64,000 nt of DNA. Origin: Simmondsia chinensis. Lineage: Eukaryota > Streptophyta > Magnoliopsida > Caryophyllales > Simmondsiaceae. Of the stretch, positions 20,625 to 31,283 are shown in pieces. The notes below the pieces were generated by a model that saw nothing but the letters and a program-made list of their open reading frames with translations, had not been told where the DNA came from and did no database searches. Position numbers and translations under genes: made by a program. Position 1 is the stretch's first letter; each line of letters begins with the position of its first letter. The DNA lies in contig JAGTTD010000001.1 in assembly GCA_018398585.1 (NCBI GenBank), positions 17,191,750 through 17,255,749 on the forward strand, in the 5' to 3' direction.

Positions 20625-21147
20625 TAAAAATCAAGTGGGAGCAAGTTTTCAATTATTATAACCTCACGGTCTCCATTACCGGTCTAGTAGTATAGTAGAT
20701 CGATAGACCTCCCTACGGAGGATGTCGGTTTGCAGATTACAGGGTTAGACTTCTTTAGGATAAACCAAAGTGCAAAGAAGTGATGCGACCATGCTGCCGT
20801 GGAGTATTTCGTGTATTTGTATGGAGGTTTAGGTAATGGTTTACACTTGACTAGCGTGATGCATTAGCCTCCCCGAGGAGCTCTGTTGTGTCATGTTAGA
20901 GACTAAGGTAAAGTGGTGAGTTAATCATGTTTAGTAAGAGTTACAAGAAAAATAGGTTAATTGAGAATAGTTCTCACCTGAACTAGCTTCGTGTGACCCC
21001 GCCGCCGGGGAGTAAGGAGCGGTATGTTTGGGTCATCACTGTATGCATAATAGTACAGTTTGGTGGGTATCTGACTTATTGTGTATGCTAAATTGAAAGA
21101 ATATATATCACTATATTATACATGACTCATATACGGTAGTTACACGA
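20625..21147 (+). other. E7 structured leader (hairpin domain)
   Basis: Contains GTGGGAGCAAG, GGTCTAGTAGTATAGTAG (20681-20698) and three short hairpins: CCTCC/GGAGG (20708-20721), CTCC/GGAG (20869-20880) and CCCCG/CGGGG (20997-21010). Two related copies occur antisense in E9 (36690-36960 and 37020-37450). It lies just upstream of gag, where packaging or translation signals are expected; the role is inferred. Confidence 0.65.
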
Positions 21148-21420
21148 TTGTTTGCATTTACAGTGTTTTTGGAAATGGATGCGACTGGTGCACTTCATTC
21201 AATACTGAAAGACGATGCCTTGTCTGGACCAAATTACTTCACCTGGAAAAACAACTTGTACTTAGTTATCACTAACAAGGGACTTTCTGGCCACTGGAAA
21301 AGAAACTGCACTAAGTACTTGGCTTCTCTTCTGACAAAGACTGCTAAGCCATCAAGTGAAGATATGTTGATATCTCACTTAGTTGAGTCATGCGCAGTTG
21401 AGAGTCCACCAGGATCCTAG
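21148..21420 (+). pseudogene. E7 gag, internally deleted
   Basis: The N-terminal words LHSILKDDALSGPNYFTWKN and NLYLVITN are typical of copia gag, but the text jumps to a zinc-knuckle remnant GHWKRNC within 50 codons, so most of the capsid region is deleted. The frame continues as a linker to VESPPGS-stop at 21418, where protease begins. The likely gag start is the ATG at 21175 (MDATGALHS) or 21148. Confidence 0.75.
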
Positions 21421-22680
21421 TGTGTAGACTCAGGTTCAACTAACCATGTTTGTAATATGTTACAGGGGCTTAAGCTAACCAGGAGACTGTATGATGGGGA
21501 ATTGTAACTAACGGTTGGAGATGGTACAAGGGTAGGAGTCTTAGGAGTAGGAGATGTTAGCCTAGCCTTTAATGGTAGATTTTTGGTTTTGAAGGACACC
21601 TTTGTTTGTACCTGCATTGCGCATAAATTTGATTTATGTTTCTCGTCTGGTGGTTAATGGTTATTCGTTGGATTTTAGTTCTGAACTATTCATTATGAGA
21701 AATAAATTGTTTATTTGCAAAGGTACAAACGTGGATGGTCTATTTGTGCTATTTCCTGATCGAAACTCTGATATTTGTTTAAATGAATCTAACACAAGCT
21801 CACTTGTTCAATCTCCTAAGAGAAAACAACCTGAAAGAGATATTGCCTACACTTGACACCAACGATTAGGTAACATCAATTCGAACAGGATTCAAAGATT
21901 AGTAAAAGATGGACTGATAGAACCTTTGGACTTAAAGTCATTACCAATCTGCGAATCCTGCATAAAAGGTAAGATGACCAAGTTTGTGTTTAAGAGTAAA
22001 GGCAACAGGGTTGGTGACTTGCTAGAGCTGGTTCACACAGATGTATGTGGGCTAATGAATGTGCAAGCAAGAGGTGGATATGAGTATTTCATTACGTTTA
22101 CTAATGATTACTCAAGATATGGATATGTTTACCTAATGAGACATAAGTCGGACTCTTTCGAAAAGTTTAAAGAGTACAAAACAGAAGTTGAAAAGCAACT
22201 AGGTAAACAGGTTAAGTCACTTCGATCAGATCGAAGTGGTGAATATCTTTCAGGTGATTTTTTGGGTTTCCTAACTGCAAATGGGATAAGATCCCAACTT
22301 TTTGCTCCAGGTACACCGCAGCAGAATGGTGCTGCAGAAAGAAGGAATAGGACATTGTTAGAGATGGTAAGGTCCATGATGAGTCGTGCTACTCTACCCA
22401 TCACTTTTTGGGGTTACGCCTTAGAGACAACAGCATATCTTCTTAACTTGGTACCCACTAAGAAAGTTCCTAAGACACCTGTGGAATTATGAACTGCGCG
22501 AAAGCCAAGTCTAAGATACCTTCGTATTTGGGGGTGCCCAGCACATGTGTTGAAAAATAATCCTGACAGGCTGGAATCAAGGACGGAGGTGTGCATGTTT
22601 GTTGGTTACTTAAGGGAACAAGGGGTGGTCTTTTCTGTAGTCCTTCTGATCAAAAGGTTTTTGTATTTACAAATGTGAAA
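21421..22680 (+). pseudogene. E7 protease and integrase
   Basis: Protease word CVDSGSTNHVCN at about 21421-21456. Then the gag-pre-integrase region (HQRLGNINSNRIQRLVKDG, CESCIKGKMTK) and the integrase core: LVHTDVCGLMNVQARGGY, ITFTNDYSRYGYVYLM, LRSDRSGEYLS and GTPQQNGAAERRNRTLLEM, with all three catalytic acids kept. After a CGA-to-TGA type stop at 22490 the frame continues KPSLRYLRIWGCPAHV. About three stops in all. Confidence 0.87.
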
Positions 22681-24212
22681 TATTTAGAGGAGGATTTTGT
22701 AGTAGACTACAAAAGCAAAAGTAGAGTAGTGTTAGATGAATTAAAAGAGAATGACACTTATTCTGAACAACTAGACACAACTCGGGATACAGTGGATGCA
22801 TTAGATGCACTTGCCGATAGGCTCGATACTGTTCCAGGTACACGAGAGCCTATGCGTAGTGGGATAATTGTTAGGGCACCTGACAGGTTCGTGGCGGGAG
22901 CCTTAATGGTTGGTCGTGACATTGAATCTGATCCTCTTAGCTACAATGAGGCAATCAAAGACAAGGAAGCTGACCAATGGGTCTTGGCAATGAAATCTGA
23001 GATAGGGTATATGTATTCTAATCAGGTCTGGGATCTTGTAGAGGCGCCTGTTGGCATTAAACCCATTGGTTGTAAATGGGTCTACAAGAGGAAAAGATGA
23101 GTGGACGGGAAGGTAGAGACCTTCAAAGCAAGGCTGGTTGCTAAGGGTTTTACCCAAAAGGAAGGGATCGATTATGATGAGACCTTCTCCTCGGTAGCCA
23201 TGCTGAAGTCCATAAGGATACTCCTATCCATTGCAGCTTATTAGGATTATGGTATTTGGCAAATGGATGTCAAGACGGCCTTTCTGAATGGTTGTCTTGA
23301 AGAAGACATCTATATGGTGCAACTAGATGGTTTCATTGGCAAGAGTCATGAGCATATGGTATGCAAACTGAAGAAGTCCATATATGGACTAAAACAAGCA
23401 TCGCGCTCATGGAATATTAGATTCAATGAAGCAATTAAGTCTTTTGGTTTTGAGAAATCTGTTGACGAACCATGCGTGTACAAAGGACATCAAGAGAAAG
23501 TAGTGTCTTTCTTAGTGTTATATGTCGACGATATACTACTCATTGGGAATGATATAAGGGTGTTATCAGCTGTAAGGGCTTGGTTACCAGGATAGCTTGA
23601 TATGAAGGACATAGGAGAAGCTAGCTCCACTCTTAGGATTAAGCTTCGGCAAGGTCATAAGAGTAGGATGTTGGATCTCTCTCCATCCACTTATATTGAC
23701 AAGACATTGCCAAGGTATAGCATGGAGTCCCTCTCTCTTACGAGTAGTGTTCTGGGGCACCTCAAGAAGAGGAGCAATTGAGAAATATTCCATATGCGTT
23801 GGTAGTGGGAGCCTCAAGTATGGCATGTTATACACGATACTTGATGTCTGCTATGCTATGATATAGTAAGCAGGTGTTAGTCTAACCTGGGTCCAATGAA
23901 CTAGGTGGCAGTAAAGAGTTTTCTCTAGTTCTTGAGAAGAACTAGAGATCCTATGCTGATCTTTCAAGGTGACGAGCTGGTTCCAGTTGGCTATACTGAT
24001 TTAAAACTTTCAGTCAGATTAAGATAATAGACATTCGACATCTCAGCATGTCTTTACCCTTGGAGTGGGAGCCTTTAGTAAGGGGAATGTCAAGCAGTAT
24101 TGTATTGCTAACTTCACAATAGAGTAATTGTGCTCAATAAGGGTTAGGCTCAGTAATTTTTTGGTTCAAACTTAAAAGGGGTGAGTATGGACTTTGTCAT
24201 AAATTGGATTTA
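22681..24212 (+). pseudogene. E7 reverse transcriptase and RNase H
   Basis: Words in order: [97 protein letters not shown], then the active site LYVDDILLIGND (near 23518-23553), intact. After 23595 stops are frequent, and RNase H near 23800-24130 is recognisable only as scattered words. Stops at 23098, 23242 and 23593. Confidence 0.86.
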
Positions 24213-24227
24213 GGACAAGTGGGAGGT

Positions 24228-26205
24228 TGTTAGGAACAGTGTCCTGAAATTCAGATTTACTCTGGATATATTATTTTAATTAATAAATAAAATTGAAGTT
24301 CCAGTCGTTTCCTAATTAAATTTGTGTATGTGAGCATTTATATTGCATGTGATTTTCTTTTGGGAGACATCCATGAGATGGGTGTAGTCCTCATACTATA
24401 ATTTACATGTTTGTTCTAAGTGGTTTATGAGACTAAGCCACAGATAGACTTGGAACAAATTGTATGGTATGGATTGTTGTTTGAAAGACTCGTAGTCGAA
24501 GACAAGTCTGGACCACTTGTATGTTAAGACTATAACGTGACACTTTAGATGACTTGTGTTGGTCATGTGGATGGAGATCCAAAAGTGTTAGGTTAGTGTG
24601 TTTGACACACTGAGTTGGACCATGTGGGTTACTTATTTCTAGACTGCTATCAAAGATGAGTGATTCACATTGTATTGTTTGAATGACGGCTCTAAATCCT
24701 GAGGGAATTCTAGACTTGTGCATGGAGCGTTAGTTACTTTGGTGTACAATAAGTAAGGTCTAAACGAATGACAGAAATCCCACGTACAATGGGTAGCGGC
24801 GTGAAGTGTGACAAGGATCAGGTATTCAATAGGGAATCTACAGTCTCTTATGAGATACAGATGTACCCTTAGTTGATTCGCAAATATTTGAATAGTTCAA
24901 AAACTTTGGCCAAAGTATTCCAAGTGTTTGACATTTGGAATTTATACTGTGAATATGTTCAAGTATAAATGAATTATTCAGTGAAGGGCGAGTCGGTAAC
25001 TAATGGAGAAGCTGTGAGAAGGATAATGGTAGTAGTTATATTTATCTTTTGTCATGGATATCTTGTGGAGGGGCTGTTGTCATCAATGCAGTCTATTAGA
25101 GAGATATCGAATAAATAATTTAAGTTTGGAGTGCAGTGAGATTTATTTAGTGGAATTAAGTCTTACTAAATGGTAATTAAATTAATATTATGAGATGGTT
25201 TAATTTAACCCATTTGGAGCTAGATTTAAATTGTCCCTGAGGTCCCTGAGCAAGCCTCTGATTTTATTTCCATTGAAACAATATTAAAGAGTTCATGAGA
25301 TGAATTATTTATCCATAAGATGGGTAAATTAATTTTGCCAAGTATTATTCATGAGATGAATAAAAAATTTGAAAGTTATAAAATAAAATAATTTTGAAAA
25401 ATTAAAATTCATAAGATGAATTTTTACATGTGGGAAACAAACCAAAAACAAAGAAAAAAAAAATCTCGAAAATTCGTGTGCGCGCGTACCAGCCAACCAG
25501 TGCGCGAGCGCGTTGCGCGCTGGGCCAACGGATGGCGATCCGTGCCTTAAGGCATGGACCAATCACCGCATGGCACGTGACACGCGGTGACACGGTTTAA
25601 AACGCGTGCACTGTTTGAGAAATGCTACGCTTTAACTGTATTTTTAAGCGATACGATGCGTTTTAATTTAAACTAAGCAGTTCCCACATTGAAAAATCAG
25701 ATTTTTTCTCTCCGGTATATTCCTATAAATAGAAGGGCTTATTCCGAGGTTTGTAATTGTAGTTCAAAAAATTTCTTTAGGGTTTCTGAAATTATTTCGG
25801 AGACCCAGTTTAATATTTTTCGGAGCCCACCCTCTGGGCAGTTCGAGGTCATTGTGTAGAAGGTCTCGGGGTCTCGGTTTTGAAGAATGTTATTGTCTTT
25901 CTGGTTTTCTTTATTATTGGAGCAATTCCACGTATGTTCTTCTTTCTTTATTCTTTTTCGTTTTTCTAATTATTTACAGTATTCGTTATTATAACCTGTT
26001 TGAGTTTATGTATTGTTATGAATGTGTTAGAGTGAAAAACTTGTAAATCTAAATTATGAATTTAGATTTGTTGATTTAAATTATGAATTTAAGTCAATAG
26101 ATTTAATATTAGGAATTTTAAGTCAACTCTAGGTTTAGAGTTATGAATTCTAAACCTGTTCCGCTGCGTAATCTTTGGGGAGAATTTTTGAAATTCATCC
26201 CAACA
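24228..26205 (+). repeat. E7 3' LTR
   Basis: 1978 bp, starting TGTTAGGAAC after polypurine tract GGACAAGTGGGAGGT and ending TCATCCCAACA. Both ends and the CCGCTGCG word near the inner end match the E9 LTRs. Promoter-like signals cluster at 25557-25735. Confidence 0.82.
25557..25735 (+). promoter_or_regulatory. promoter-like cluster in the E7 LTR
   Basis: A CCAAT word (GACCAATCACC, 25557), a G-box CACGTG (within GGCACGTGACACG, about 25573-25585) and a TATA box CCTATAAATAGAAG (about 25719-25732), in the order expected for an LTR promoter. Transcription would start roughly 30 bp downstream. Confidence 0.55.
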
Positions 26206-26439
26206 ACCTGCATTAGGGAAAAGGGTTTATAGAGATAAACCTATACCCGGGAACTCTCGCACGTGAGGTGTCACGAATCGTGACTCTCCGACCGGGTGCT
26301 TAGGTAGAGAGAAGAGTCTCCTACTCTAAGTGCTCTAATAGGTGCCTATTGTTGTGACCATAGTTGAAAACTGTGAACCCAATAGTCGGCATCAGAGTTT
26401 ATTTTTCAACAAAATTCATATCTTTTTTCCGAACAGCTA
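26206..26439 (+). other. junction DNA between E7 and E8, not identified
   Basis: Contains a palindrome GTCACGAATCGTGAC (about 26271-26285) and, near 26390, GTCGGCATCAGAGTT, which resembles a decayed primer-binding site. Possibly the 5' end of another retroelement; nothing firmer is visible. Confidence 0.35.
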
Positions 26440-26640
26440 TTGGTTAGAAAGACCTTGGCTGTGGCAAATGGTCCCCAAATTAGCAGGGTCCATTCGAAGT
26501 TATTAATGTTTTGGGGGGTAATGCCTACATACTTCAAGATTTAGATGGAAGGACCCATCCAACGTCCATTAATGGAGGGTTCTTAAATAAGTGCTTACGT
26601 TTAGATTCCAAGTGTTATGGTCTCAGTTTAAATAAGTTTA
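26440..26640 (+). pseudogene. E8 integrase C-terminal end
   Basis: Words GKWSPN-stop-QGPFEVINVLGGNAY and LQDLDGRTHPTSINGGFLNK match the extreme C-terminus of Tat/Athila-type integrase. The stop replaces Trp (TGG to TAG). The matching end of E13 is at 56300-56500 on the other strand. Confidence 0.7.
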
Positions 26641-26699
26641 AATAAAGGGGTAAATGAAGTTTGTGCAAGATATAACTTTTATAATTTAATATCCCTTTT

Positions 26700-28473
26700 A
26701 CAACACTAAAAGCGGAAAGTTCTAATCCTAATTAAGGACACCTTAATGGTTGCCAGCTGGCTTATAACATGAGTAAGCTGGCTATCAACTGAAATAACTT
26801 CTTCCTAGAGGACATGTTGCTCATCTTGAGCATCTACTACAGCTTGCTCTTGGTCATGAATCCTCACGTTCTGTGTAGAATGCTACTCCTTAACCATTGA
26901 GTGTTGGCTTCTAAATTGGCTCAACTGTTGCTCAAGTGGTTGAATCTTATCTTCAATGGCCTTGATCTCCTAGTATTTGCTAGCTTTGAGCTCCTCTAGC
27001 CACCTGGAATTCTTGAAGAAAATGTGCAAGGTCCCGAGGCCAGCAAAATGGCTAAGCTCCTTGATGGTGGTTTTGTATTGGTGCTTATGTTGAAGAAGTG
27101 AGGGAACCTCCAAAGATACCTTGATAATGACCCCCTTAAGCGTCACGAGCTCCATTACAATGGGCTGTGTAAACTTTGGGTCATCTTTCAAGCTCCAAAC
27201 AAGTGCCAGAGCTTCTTACCTTGATAAGGTAATCCTTGGTGAAAAATGAGGAGGGGTGGCCTAGATTAGTAACTGAGACACATCAAAAACCTTTGAAACA
27301 CGACTTAAAAAGTGAAAGCAAGAGGTTAAGTTTACCTAAAGGGCTTTGAATGGCGTTGAAGGACTTGTTCCTACTTGTTCTTCTTGGATGGTAATGTTTG
27401 CTTTAGGTGGTGTATCTACTGAAAAGGTATGAGTTAGAACTAACTCATAATTCAAGTAAAGTTAACCCACAAGTTGAATGGGGATATTATACCTTCATGA
27501 ACTCTTCAATTACAGTTGAATGCTCCTGTGGGAGGAAGAAAGGAGCCTAGATGAGTTCTTCCTTTAAGAGAGTCAAAAGGGGAGTCCCTTTCAGTACGTA
27601 ACTTGTCATTGCTTCAAGTATAAGGGAAATGGAACCCTCTGCTTCTTCTATAGCTGAGTCCATTGGCTCAATACCACCTGGGGACTTTGAAGCATGGCTT
27701 CTGGCAGGTGAATCTTGAATTTCAACAATGATGGGAGTTGTTAGAGGAGCTGCAATAACCTGAAATAACAAAGGGGGTTAGAACAGCTGGACAGGAAGCA
27801 AGTAGGAAGGAAAGTTAACAAAAAAAGGGGTCAGCGCCTCTTATTGAGAGAGCCTTGCTCCTGCCTTTTTCACCAGCTGCGATATGGGTACTTCTTCTTC
27901 TTCTTGATGTTGCCTTAAGGGGAGACTCCGCCAAAAGAAACCAAGTGAAGCTCCCTGTGGCCCTAGGAGATTCAATTCGTCTTCTTTGAGAAGCAAGGCT
28001 TGTTAAAAAAAAACAACCTAGAATAAGTCCATCAGGCGACTTAAACTATGAGAGCATTCTAGCTCCAAGATGAATGGTTACCCGGCAATGTCTGCTTGGA
28101 ATTAATTTCCCTTAGCATTGTGTCTGAACCGCTCTCGAGCAAGTACCTGCCAGCTCAAGAGAATTGGTGAACACTCCTTGGTGCCCCTAGCCTCCAAAGA
28201 GTGCAAGTAGGCTGGGTATGAAGCGATAAAATTGGGGGTGGCGTATGGAGCACACCTATGAGGTACAGGATCTCCATAGGCAGACCTAATTGCTAAGTTG
28301 ATTTGGTAAAGCTCCTAGAGCTGAGAAGTACATGGAGCAGCTCTTTTGGCCACCGTACGTTTGTGGTCCAGACATTAGGGAAGGGAATGTCTTGAAACAT
28401 CCCAAATTACTTTGCAAATTACCTACGTTTATATGACTCTGCACCCTGATGAGTTTGGTCATAAAGGGAAGAT
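26700..28473 (-). pseudogene. E8 antisense extra ORF, C-terminal half (plant-mobile-domain type)
   Basis: Minus-strand frame fragments at 27547-27771 and 26970-27191, then a Gln- and Leu-rich coiled-coil-like end near 26740-26950 (QNVRIHDQEQAVVDAQ and HVLSQLATIK-like words). The same coiled-coil ending, in the same order, closes the E13 ORF near 55990-56180. Upstream lie Ser/Pro- and Glu-rich linker parts. The function of such antisense ORFs is unknown; some carry a plant mobile domain. Confidence 0.6.
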
Positions 28474-28478
28474 CTTGA

Positions 28479-30492
28479 TGTTGGGAAATATTTCAAAACG
28501 TTTTCCCGAATTCACTAGAGTGGGCGCAGCGAAAAACTAATTTAAAATTTTTAATTTAAATCTAAAATTCCTACCTAATTAAACTATTTAATTAGATGTA
28601 GATCTTACTCTAATAGGTTCATAATATACAAAATGAAAAATATTGAATAAAACATATATAAACATAGTATGTGGAATAAATAAAATAAAGAAAAATAACT
28701 TAATCTAAAATACGTAATTTAAACATACGTAAACATAGTACGTGGAATAAATAAAATAAATGAAAACAAATTAAATATCAAATAAGTAATTTAGACGTAC
28801 CTAAAATGCGAATCTCAACTCTATAGTGAAGATCTGAAATTGGAAGAAAATTTCTTAACATTTTAAGATCTTTTTAGTAATAACCTCTTTTAGCACTAGA
28901 GTGTGAGCTCCAAAATATTTAATTTAAAAACAAAATTCTTCCTTTAATATTTTCGATAAATAATTTTTAAAAAATATTATGCCAAACAATAATTTAAAAA
29001 ACCCCAAAATGGCTTTAGATGTCTGGTCGTACCGCGTTCCAAAACTTTAAAGCATTATTTTTGAATCCCATGCCCAGCCGGCCCCTTTTATAAAAATCAT
29101 TTGCACTGACGTTAGCCGCACACATGCAATACACGTGATCCCTTTTTATTGATAATCCGCCACGTAGCGCTTAATGGTTGGCCTGCATCACCAAGCGCAG
29201 GTTTTCCCCACTCATGACATGACACGTGTCGGGCCGTAATTGCTGTTTGATTGTATTCCCTAGTCCTGGACCTACTTTTCACGAAATTTCCTTTTTTTTT
29301 TTTTTTGGTTTGAATTCCTGAATATGTAAATCCATCTTACCAATTCTATTTGTTAAAATTAATTTATTCATCTTATAAATAAATAATTATTTTATAAATT
29401 ATGTTTAGAAAAAATTAATTTATTCATTTTATGAAAAAATAATTCATCCTAAGAATTCAATTTAAATATTTTCAAACGATACTTAAGTTGAGGCTTACAA
29501 AGAAACATTTGGGACAATCTAACTCTAGCTTTGAAGAGGTCAAATCTGATTATCATTTCATAGTAACAATTGATTACATTTTAGTAAAATATAATTCTAC
29601 TAAATAAGTTTTATTGTACTTTAGAAATAAATATATTTACTTAAGAATTTCAAAATAACTTCTCTTATTACAATTAACCCTTCTATTCGATATCTATGTG
29701 CAAAAGCAACTTTGACTACTGTAATTAATTTTCTTACATATCTCGCCGTAGTACTCGACTCGACATTCTCAAACAATACAATAATACATAAATAATTTTT
29801 TCATTAATTTCAAATGTCAAATATATGGAATACTTTGCCCAAAGATTATAGAATCTGTACGTATATTAAGGGGAGACCTTTATCCTCTTTGAGACTACAG
29901 ATTCCACATAAAACAACCGTTCCAGCTACACTTCATGTTGTTAGCCAACGCATATAAGATTCAAGTCAGCGCACTTTGACTAATCCTTTTAGCACATCAA
30001 AGCAACGAACAATGAATGCATGAGTTCAGACTATTTCATGAATTTAGAGTTATCATCTTTCAGAATTAATTATTTCTGATTGTAGTTAAGAAACAAATAA
30101 TATAGGTAGTCCTACTTAGTGTTCCAATCTTATAGACAAAACCAACACAATTCTTTTGGATCCATATTCACAAGACCAACACAAGCTATCTAAAGTATCA
30201 TACTATAGTCTTACTAGACAAGTTGTCCAAACTCATCACAAACTACAAACATATATTTTAACAACATATAACTTATTTGATTTAAGTCTATTAGTGGCTC
30301 AATCTCACTAACCACTTAAACCGCACCTGACATGTCATCATGGACTACGTCCATCTTTGAAACGTTTATGAAAACAATCACGCATGCATGTTTGATTCTT
30401 AAAACATAATCAGAGAAAAAATAAATAGAACAAATTTTTTATTTACCATTTAAAACTAACTAATTAGGTTTTTCTGGACACCAATTCCAACA
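28479..30492 (-). repeat. E9 3' LTR
   Basis: 2014 bp, TGTTGGGAAA to ATTCCAACA, followed by antisense polypurine tract ATCTTCCACTTGTCC. It has CACGTG words near 29131 and 29222 and a minus-strand TATA-like TTTTTATAAAAGGGG near 29083-29097. Confidence 0.9.
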
Positions 30493-30540
30493 ATCTTCCA
30501 CTTGTCCTAACCCCAATTAGCCCTGCATTGCATAACTATC

Positions 30541-30977
30541 TGTTTTGACCCGAGCTTGGTAAGTATCAAGGGGGGAATTTGGTTGCTGTTAGAAGTTGCT
30601 GCAGGTGGTCCGTGAGCTGCTGCTGTGCTGAGTGTTGCCGTTAGTTGCTGTTTTGGCGCCAATAATTGGGTTTAAATGTTAGTTACGTAGTTTCTAGATA
30701 TTTTCTTGTAATAAGATGGTTAGTAGTGTGTCTTGATTCAATGTATTGCTTGCTTAATTGCCTATAAGTAGTTTATGAGTGTATTGTTCAGATCATCCAA
30801 TGAAATTGACAACAAATATCTCTTTGAGATTAAGCTTCTCTCTCTCATCTAACTCTCTCTATTTCTCATCCCTAATTCTCTAATTTCTCATCTCAATTCC
30901 ATTCTTTCTCATCTCATACTCTCAATCTATCTCAATTTTACTTAGCTTATGTTTGGGAATCTATCCCGAGCATAACA
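30541..30977 (+). repeat. E10 5' LTR
   Basis: 437 bp, TGTTTTGACCCGAGC to CCCGAGCATAACA. TATA-like CCTATAAGTAG near 30763-30773. U5 hairpin at 30948-30974 (11-bp stem including two G-T pairs, loop ATCTA). Confidence 0.93.
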
Positions 30978-30992
30978 ATTGGTAGCAGAGCC
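30978..30992 (+). other. E10 primer-binding site
   Basis: ATTGGTAGCAGAGCC directly after the 5' LTR. It differs by one base (TAG for TAT) from the primer site of E2 and E3. Confidence 0.9.
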
Positions 30993-31283
30993 TCGTTTGG
31001 CTTCCAATCGAGTGCATAATCAAAAGAAAACTTTAAAAAAAAAATATCAATCAAATTCAGTGCTGATTTGCTGATCAATTCTGAATTCAGTTCAGTCAAG
31101 ACAATTTGATCAAGATTAATTCAGATTTTTGATTTTCAAAGTCGATCTTGACATTTCAGGTAAAAAAATTGCAATGTAGCTCAGTTAGTGAAGATCACCT
31201 GCAATATAATCTTGCTCAACAGATCAAGTTCAGTCCAGATTTGAATTAATTCAGAGCCGATTCATTACATTCATCACTCAACA

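Larger units (their letters stand above)
19564..26205 (+). mobile_element. E7: Ty1/copia element with long leader and 2 kb 3' LTR
   Basis: Order: AT-rich leader (19564-20620), structured leader (20625-21147), gag, protease, integrase, reverse transcriptase, RNase H (21148-about 24210), polypurine tract (24213-24227) and a 1978-bp 3' LTR. No 5' LTR is found: the leader abuts E6 gag at 19563. E9 is a related element whose leader and LTR ends align with E7's. Lineage within copia is not certain. Confidence 0.83.

Noticed and set aside
22129..22404. Minus-strand 91-codon ORF in E7 integrase
   Set aside because: Antisense shadow of a well-supported integrase core.
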